Origin: Cichorium intybus
Lineage: Eukaryota > Streptophyta > Magnoliopsida > Asterales > Asteraceae
DNA length: 64,000 bases
Assembly: GCA_023525715.1 (NCBI GenBank)
Contig: JAKNSD010000059.1
Coordinates: forward strand, 277,880-341,879
Direction: 5' to 3'
In this document: in pieces, positions 57,930-64,000 of the stretch
Layout of the letters: each line of letters begins with the position of its first letter
Numbering within the stretch: the stretch's first letter is position 1
Translations under genes and position numbers: made by a program
Notes under the pieces: generated by a model
Told to the model about the DNA's origin: nothing
Seen by the model: only the letters and a program-made list of their open reading frames with translations
Databases searched by the model: none

Positions 57930-59124
57930 ATGATATTCAGGCTAGACCATCCTTTTCTCCAGTTCCCCGAGGAACTGGAGAGCTCTATAGAGTACACCTC
58001 ACGGAGAGACGTGCTGACCCGTCGTCGAGTTCTCGAGGCGACGGTGATCGACAGAGATATTTTGAGGGACGCGGGGCTCTGGGGGGCGATCGAGCCATTT
58101 TTGCATCGCACTTGGACCCGGGAGGAGGCATCGTTTACATGCCGCGGTTGGGACAGGGTTATGGCCACGGATGAGGACGTGGTCTACACGGAGTTATTAC
58201 TGAAGTTCGTTTCTACTATACAGTTTGCACCTCGGGCTGGAGACCCACGATCCAGACTGGTGAGATTTCGTTTGGGAGGTTTGCAGCGGGAGTGCAACCT
58301 CCGGGTGTTTGGGAGGCGTACCGGTATCTACACCGAGCAGGACCTCCAGCACCGTCACTTTGCCCAGTTCTTCGGGGCATGCAGACAGGGGGAGCCGGAC
58401 AGGCCCCCCAACATGGAGGTTTGGGCATCATTGTCCAACGTGATGTACGAGGCGGGGACCTCGAGGGAGAGCCACTTACGCGATCCACTTTACCGCCTGA
58501 TGCACCGGATCATCTCCACCTCCATCATGCATCGGGGAGGGGGCGAGAAGGTGTTGGGCGACGACATGACGTTCCTATGGACCCTCCTCGACCCATCCAG
58601 ATTCCTCCACCTCCCATATGCCCTCGCCACCCGCCTTCGCCACCCATTCAGTCGGCGCTTCCTCCAGCAGTCCACTAGCCAGGGGGTATTTTGTTACCCG
58701 CCTGGCCCGTTCATATGGCATACTCACTGCTCCAGTGGTTGCCTCCTTGACAGCCATCCCTCCATCGCGCACGACAGCATGCACGTTGGAGAGGATGCTG
58801 CTCATTGAGCAGCAGCGCCCGGGGCAGTACATCCGGGTAGCGACCGAGCCTCCTCAGGCACCCCAGCCCGCGTACGCCCAGGCCGGCAGGAGACGCTGGA
58901 GAGTAGAGCCAGCAGCACCCGAGCCTGAGACACAGCCACCACAGGACGACCCAGCTGCCCACCGACTGGAGGCTCGAGTCGCCAGGATCGAGGATCAGCT
59001 TGAGTGGATCGGGGAGGTGCTCTTACAGTTAGCATCGGCTCAGGGCCAGCACCCTTCCCGACCATTCCCAGCCAGAGCCCATGATCATGAGGCTGGACCT
59101 TCTAGGCCACCAGGTGGCGACTGA
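57930..59124 (+). pseudogene. Athila-type (PF03078-like) second ORF in the envelope position, one frameshift
   Basis: ATG at 57930, right after the acceptor-like CAG. The first frame (to about 58635) reads DAGLWGAIEPFLHRTW, FRLGGLQRECNLRVFGRRTG, LRDPLYRLMHRIISTSI and DDMTFLWTLLDP. The second frame continues LARGYFVTRLARSYGIL and ends with an Ala/Pro-rich, coiled-coil-like tail (LEARVARIEDQLEWIGEVLL) at TGA 59124. The layout (G.L.L.....F.R..G..T..., R.P..R..H..I..TI..R, LW.L) is that of the Athila ORF-1 family found 3' of pol. No signal peptide or membrane helix is evident, so calling it an envelope is unsupported. The region is unusually GC-rich. The shift near 58635 breaks it. Confidence 0.75.
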
Positions 59125-60151
59125 TGTATTTTTCTTTATTTCTTTTTCTTTTTCTTTTTATTTCTTTTGGAAAAATGTATAAAACTTATGACACTACTAT
59201 CTTTTGTTTATATTATTATGTTTGCATTTAATTTGTCTGTTGAGTCTTGCATGAGTACCAATTGGGAGGAGTTGTTTCAGATAAGTGTGGGGTCACCGTG
59301 CCCCCTCCACTTATGTTGATCTACAGGCGTGTTCACTGTAGCGCTACAACTCCGGAATACGAGATCGAGGGTCCATTTTGTTTGCAATTATACCTGTGGA
59401 ATTAAGCACCAACCAAGCAATCTACCGTTTAAGGGGTAACTCTTTCTCCCTTGTTTTGAAATAATATTTTGTACCACGAGGGCGTTGTACGGTTTTAAGT
59501 GTGGGGTGTGGACGGTCGAAAGAGTCTTTTTGAAAGTTTTTGCGGGAAATGAGTCAATTTTCAAATTTTTAGCAATCTTTTTCAAAAATTTTAATAAACT
59601 GCAATTTTGAAACGAGTAGTTTGTGATTGTTGATAGCACTGGTATCTTTCAAGGGATACTATGTAGTTGTGATCATGCTATGATTTAGTCAAATAAGTTG
59701 AGTTTTAGGAGTTAGACGATTGGCTTGTTTTAAGCTTGGAATTTAGGAGGGAAATGTCAATCTGTGGCCTTTGTTGTTCGAGCAAGTAGACATAAAATGG
59801 GGCCTACGAGCGTTTATACTCCTTATTACTTAGACCAACTGGTTTGGGATAATATTGTTGAAAGCTCGCTACACGGACAACATCGAAAGTCATGGACAAT
59901 TCCTTAATGACCTTTAGAATCTGAATGAGTAAGTACACTTCATTGTGGACAGAAAATTTGTAATCAAGGGTTCTCTAGAAAGCCATGAATTCCAAAGAAC
60001 ATTCCAATTAGGTTTTCATGAACTATTTCAATCTAACTCTGGGAACAATAAGCTTTGAAACTGAACACAGTCAAAAATTGTTTGAGTCTTTATTATAATT
60101 TGTTAAAAACTCTCTTGCTTGGGGACAAGCAAGGCACAAGTGTGGGGTGTT
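59125..60151 (+). other. 3' untranslated region of the Athila-type element
   Basis: No coding frame of note. AAGTGTGGGGT occurs at 59283 and 59497 as well as at 60138, immediately before the 3' LTR. Minus-strand frame 59388-59639 and plus frame 60055-60288 are not credible genes. Confidence 0.6.
60138..60150 (+). promoter_or_regulatory. Polypurine-tract-like motif before the 3' LTR
   Basis: AAGTGTGGGGTGT, one base before the LTR start. It sits at the place expected for plus-strand priming; the same 11-mer recurs upstream at 57306, 59283 and 59497. Confidence 0.6.
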
Positions 60152-61257
60152 TGACAACGCCTAGTGATATCAAGTATTTTAGGCGTTGTTTATCCCTATT
60201 CTTAGTGAAATTATATCAGATATGCTTTGGTATTCTCACTTTTCGTGCCAGGACTTGTTTGGAAGAAAATGATGAAAACAGGGACTAAAAGCGTGCAAAA
60301 TGAAGAAGTTTGGAGAAGAATGAAAAATCAAGTTAAAACGTACGCGCGCCGCGGAATCTCCAGCGACGCGGGCTTAAGGCGGTGTAACACATTCAAATGC
60401 CGAAGAAACGGGAAGGGATAAGTACGCGCGCCGCGGCTTTCTCATTTGCGCGGCGCGGCCTCGAGAAAATTGCAACTATAAATAGAGGCTTTTACAGCCG
60501 AAAACCCTAGCAAAGACCCGGGTGTTTAGTCGACCTTGAAGCTCTTTGACTCCAAAATTTCGTTTCCAGAAGCTCTCAAGTTGGTTTTGGTTAGTTTTAG
60601 TTTTATTTTCAATTGTTTAGTAGATAGCTAGCTTTAGTTTGTGTCTTTGGGTGTGACAACCATTGATACCAAGCTTAGGTTACTGTTTTTGAAGTATTTG
60701 GTTACTGTTTTTGTGTTTGGATCTGAGTATTTGAATGCAAAGCATTCGGTTATATTTAATCTTGGTTTTTCGGTGTTTTGATGCTTGTGTTTGAGTTTGA
60801 ATGTTTGAGTTGTGTTTGGTAATTGTTTTGGACTTGATTGGGACTGTTTTTCCTTGCTGAAATCAGTAGCTAATTAGGTTAGTTGTTTGATATTGAGCTT
60901 AGCTAGTGACTGTTCTGGTTGAACCTTAGTTATTAGCTAGTTCATGGTAGCTCGGTTTAGCGTTGTTTGGATGCCTTTGATTGCTTCTGATTCAGAGATG
61001 TACTTCTGATTTCAGAAAGTGACTAGGATCATTTGAGCTTAGCTTAGCTTGGCTTTGTTGGTTTTATTGTTCTTTGTTGATAGTAGTAAGTAGCAATAGT
61101 AGGCCTTAGCTTCTCCGACTGTAGTGTGACACTACTAGTTGGCAATCTGTCACTTAGGCTAACCACCAAGCTCCCGTGGATCGACCCTGACTACCACTGT
61201 ACTAGTGAGAGTGAGGTATTTTACTATTTTTGACCGCACGACGACCTAGGCGTGTCA
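60152..61257 (+). repeat. Athila-type 3' LTR (1106 bp)
   Basis: About 99% identical by eye to the 5' LTR. A 5-bp loss in one GC-rich box (CCATTCACGCGAC versus CCAGCGAC) accounts for the length difference. Confidence 0.95.
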
Positions 61258-61436
61258 GCTGGCTCATATCCTTAAAAGGTATATGAAGTGATATAAATGA
61301 ATAATTAAAACATTGGGGGAAATAACTCCAATAACGAAATAATATGTGATGAATTAGTTTAATCGAGGACGTAAGTCCTCGTGGTAAGGGAATAATGAAA
61401 TAGAGTTATTGTATTGGTTGTGTGTGTATGTGTGTG

Positions 61437-61438
61437 TG

Positions 61439-61507
<69 letters not shown>
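61437..61507. repeat. (GT)n(TA)n microsatellite
   Basis: GTGTGTGTATGTGTGTGTATG followed by about 34 TA units. Confidence 0.95.
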
Positions 61508-61510
<3 letters not shown>

Positions 61511-61729
61511 AGTGATTGACATATAATGTAGGGCAGGAAGATAATATATATGCATGCAAAGAATGAATGAAAAGTATTGACATGGAATATAATGGTTATG
61601 TGATTAATGCAATAAAGGCGAATTGTGTAAGTTGCATATATATACTATTTATATGACTGTGTGGTTATGAGTTATGAGAGTTGAGTCTGTTAGTTAAAGA
61701 CAGAAGTAAAAGTAAAGTTGACTGAACCA

Positions 61730-61822
61730 AGATCTTACCCACGAGAAGGGGGATCAATGAGGATCTTACCCGCGAGAATGGGGGATCAATTAGGACCTTA
61801 CCCGTCTGAAGGGGGTCAGAAG
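61730..61822 (+). repeat. 31-bp tandem repeat x 3
   Basis: Units of the form GGATCTTACCC(A/G)CGAGAA(G/T)GGGGGATCAAT(G/T)A, the third diverged to GGACCTTACCCGTCTGAAGGGGGTC. Confidence 0.85.
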
Positions 61823-61866
61823 ACACTACCGATATGATACTTCCCTTCGCGAAGTAGTTGTCTCTA

Positions 61867-62070
61867 GCACTCCCTTATGGTTGGATTTGTTATATGCCAT
61901 GAAGGGAGATGAGATTTGCACGCCCTTATGGTTGGTTTGTTCTAGGCCATGAAGGGATATGAGATTAGCATGCCCTTATGGATAAATATGTTATATTCCA
62001 TGAAGGGAGAGAGAGAACTGAGCACACCCTCACGGATGGAATGATTCTAATCCGAGTAGGGAAAAGAATA
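61867..62070 (+). repeat. 51-bp tandem repeat x 4
   Basis: Units of the form GCA(C/T)(T/G)CCCTTATGG..TTGTT..(G/T)CCATGAAGGGA(G/T)ATGAGA. Each contains a CCCTTATGG / CCATGAAGGG inverted pair that could form a hairpin. The last unit (CACCCTCACGG..GAGTAGGG) is worn. Confidence 0.8.
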
Positions 62071-63446
62071 CGGGGCTGCCATATATAAACATGAATAGAA
62101 AGAAATTTTGATTCATAATTGGTTTAAGTTTTGATGTGGGCCCTAGCGTGGAGGAACGAGCCCTTATGTTTTTGGATGCCCAAGATCGTGTGACAAAATG
62201 GGCTTCACGAAAATGGCCATAACTTTGGCTATGGGGCTCCGTTTGGGCCTGCGACCAGCCGAAACGAAGCTTGTAATGAGGAGCACAACGTCTTAAGGTC
62301 CCGGAGGGGCCTTGCCCATTTTTGAGCCAGAAAACGTTTTTTGGATGAGTTTATGGGTCATTTTATGTTTTTTTCGTAATTTTGGGTTTTGTTTTTTGGG
62401 TTTGTGTTTGGCCCGTGACTCTTTTTAGGCCCATTCGAAATTTTGCTTCTTATTTAGGGTTTGTTTATGTGCCCTAGCTGCTCACACTCGATTTTTATGA
62501 AATTCCAGTTTTTACCCCAATTTTATTGTTCTTGGTTTGAACAGAATTTGAGCCTAACTACGTGATTTGTTGAATTAACGTTGGTTAAAAGTGGTTGTCC
62601 TAGTATTCAGTGAATCAACAGGATTAATCTGTGTTTTGTGTTTGTACTCTACATCAAGTTTACTTATATACGTGATGATATTTAGTTATATGAGTTGTGT
62701 TGTATGAGTGGAGGTATGCGTTATAGCATAAGAATCCTTATAAGAATAATTATATTAATACTAAGTGTATGCATATATATTAAATATATATGACTGTTTC
62801 AAGAAGTCATCAATGTGACTTAATAGATAATGTATGATTTATAGGTATATATGTTATCTATATGTAGAAGGTATGCGTGTTAGTAAGTAAAGAGTCGTTA
62901 TAAATACCAAATGGGTAGGGGATGTTTGTGTAGCATACGTGGTAAGGGTTGTGTATTCAACCAGTAAGTAAGAAGTTAATGATATATATGAGTTTTTTAT
63001 GACAAACAAAGTATGATATATAATACACATGTTTAATGTAAAATGGATTATTAGTATAAGTAATGTTGTGAAGTTGTCTTCCACGACCTAGTGAGTAAAG
63101 GAGGGAGTAACCGAGAATAAGTAAAGGTGAATATACTAATGAGGTTTCAAAAGTAAACAATATTAAACTGAGCATTTGTATAAATAAACTGTGAGTCCAA
63201 ATTCATGCAACTCACGAGACTTTATAGTCTTACATATACGTGTTTTATGCTGTATATTTTAGGTATACATGGATTAGAGACAATGAAGTAGAGCAAAGTA
63301 ATTATGGATTATAATGTATTTGTATTTAATCAATATGTTATGTGTAAGTTCCGATTTACTGCTATTGTTGTATTGATATTCAGTTTGTGATTACCCGTAT
63401 TTTGTTATTTCTGATAATGTAAAAAAAATAAATCACGGGTGTCACA

Positions 63447-64000
63447 GATTTGGTTTTATTCAAAATTTATAATAATGTCGGCCTAATAATGACAAGGGTG
63501 TATTAAACTCTTTTTATAATTTGCTAACTTAATGGATTAAGAAGTCGAGATATATTATGATATTTATAAATATATTTTATGTTTGTTAAGCATCTTATGA
63601 TACATCTATATATTTGTTTGGTTTAATTTAAATTTGACAATAATGTATATCTAGTAATTTATATTGATTTGGTTGAATTCAAAAATTATAATACAATAAT
63701 GTCAGCTTTTTTCTGGAGTATGTCAGCAGTTTTTTTTTTAATATTGTACATGAACAACTCTTTTGCCAACTTTTTTCTTGATTAACCACAATGTTTATTG
63801 TATATAAATGTATGTTATTAAAGCCTAAGCCTGTATTTTTTTCTTGATTTTGAAGCTCCATGATAATACTAACTGTTAATTGTTTTATCAGTAAATATTT
63901 AATTTGGTATTAATCACAATGTTTAATGTATATATAAATACAATTAACAAATCAAATCCACATTAACAGTAACAAAACCAAGTCTACATCAGGTAAAAAT
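63447..64000. other. AT-rich DNA, nothing recognised
   Basis: No open frame with a motif. GTTTA(T/A)TGTATATA(T)AAAT and TTAATCACAATG-type words recur at 63790 and 63910. Confidence 0.45.

Larger units (their letters stand above)
52819..61257 (+). mobile_element. Non-autonomous Athila-type LTR retrotransposon (gag-pro plus env-position ORF, no pol)
   Basis: 8439 bp. LTRs of 1111 and 1106 bp start TGACAACGCC and end GCGTGTCA. GCTGG flanks both sides (52814-52818 and 61258-61262). The tRNA-Asp-type primer site is at 53935-53952 and an AAGTGTGGGGTGT tract precedes the 3' LTR. The LTRs differ by about nine substitutions and one 5-bp indel by eye (below 1%), so the insertion is young. Internal content: an intact gag-protease ORF (54056-57160), a spacer with splice-like signals, an Athila-type ORF (57930-59124, one frameshift) and a 1-kb 3' UTR. 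No reverse transcriptase, RNase H or integrase frame exists, so movement must have used enzymes from another element. Confidence 0.93.
61258..63446 (+). repeat. Old LTR-like sequence (host of the Athila insertion)
   Basis: Contains flank repeats, a (TA)n tract, tandem arrays, then a CATAACTTTGGCTATGGGGCTCCG..CCAGCC block, a TTATTTAGGGTTTG..TGCCCTAGC leader-like part, and finally AAATCACGGGTGTCACA at 63446, a typical 3' end of plant gypsy (Tekay/Del-like) LTRs. The opposite TGTGACACCC end was not found, so it may be a partial or solo LTR. Confidence 0.45.

Noticed and set aside
57806..58174. 122-codon frame overlapping the second Athila ORF
   Set aside because: Shadow frame of the GC-rich ORF2; its translation is Arg/Gly-rich and matches no family, whereas the 57930 frame carries the Athila motifs.
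58216..59065. Several minus-strand frames of 61-90 codons
   Set aside because: GC-rich antisense shadows of the Athila ORF.

Overview
The window is nuclear DNA from a flowering plant, most likely a eudicot. The evidence is AT-rich intergenic DNA with long (TA)n tracts, two plant-specific kinase genes, and dense nested plant transposons: Ty1-copia, an Athila-type Ty3-gypsy relative, L1-like LINE relics, hAT, PIF/Harbinger, MULE-like and Helitron debris. The LINE and Athila flavours remind me of Asteraceae, but the species is not provable from this sequence.

Only two intact host genes are visible. A single-exon AGC-VIII protein kinase of the WAG1/WAG2 (PINOID-like) group lies at 31704-33155 on the plus strand. 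A leucine-rich-repeat receptor kinase of subfamily XI (At1g17230-like) lies at 35622-39764 on the minus strand, in two certain exons plus a probable short third exon. Its first intron is filled by a roughly 120-bp minisatellite. The two genes converge on a 2.5-kb spacer that carries a Helitron end. They show no operon-like relationship.

Left part (1-31 kb): decayed DNA with at least five L1-type LINE relics (4.5, 5.3, 9.1-14.9, 17.0-17.5 and 21.1-21.6 kb on the minus strand, plus an endonuclease piece at 18.3-18.7 kb on the plus strand). A complete but dead Ty1-copia element (9395-14674, minus) sits inside one LINE relic. Its protease is mutated and it carries a 529-bp internal tandem duplication. 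Two TIR elements here carry pieces of host genes. A Harbinger-type element (15090-16781, TTA target duplication) holds two exons and an intron of a UDP-glucose 4-epimerase gene. A hAT-type element (22723-23891, perfect 8-bp duplication) holds a SAWADEE/SHH-like exon.

Middle part (41-52 kb): a long-inverted-repeat, MULE-like element (about 41.47-43.52 kb) carries an armadillo-repeat (ARO-like) gene fragment and is itself hit by a hAT-like MITE. Next come two tandem copies of a 2.7-kb segment built from copia reverse-transcriptase debris. The second copy shows four-level nesting: copia, then a TTAA-flanked MITE, then a hAT-like element with an 8-bp duplication, then a Helitron. A degenerate Harbinger transposase and a LINE 3' end follow.

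Right part (52.8-61.3 kb): a young non-autonomous Athila-type LTR retrotransposon with 1.1-kb LTRs about 1% diverged, a perfect GCTGG target duplication and a tRNA-Asp primer site. It has an intact 1034-codon gag-protease ORF and an Athila-type envelope-position ORF, but no reverse transcriptase, RNase H or integrase. It lies in an older LTR-like sequence with tandem arrays (61.26-63.45 kb).

The most interesting observations are the three different superfamilies of TIR element carrying three different host-gene fragments in one window, and the pol-less Athila derivative with repeated GC-rich boxes and a splice-site-like junction before its second ORF. All family assignments come from reading translations and termini by eye. 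No database search was possible.
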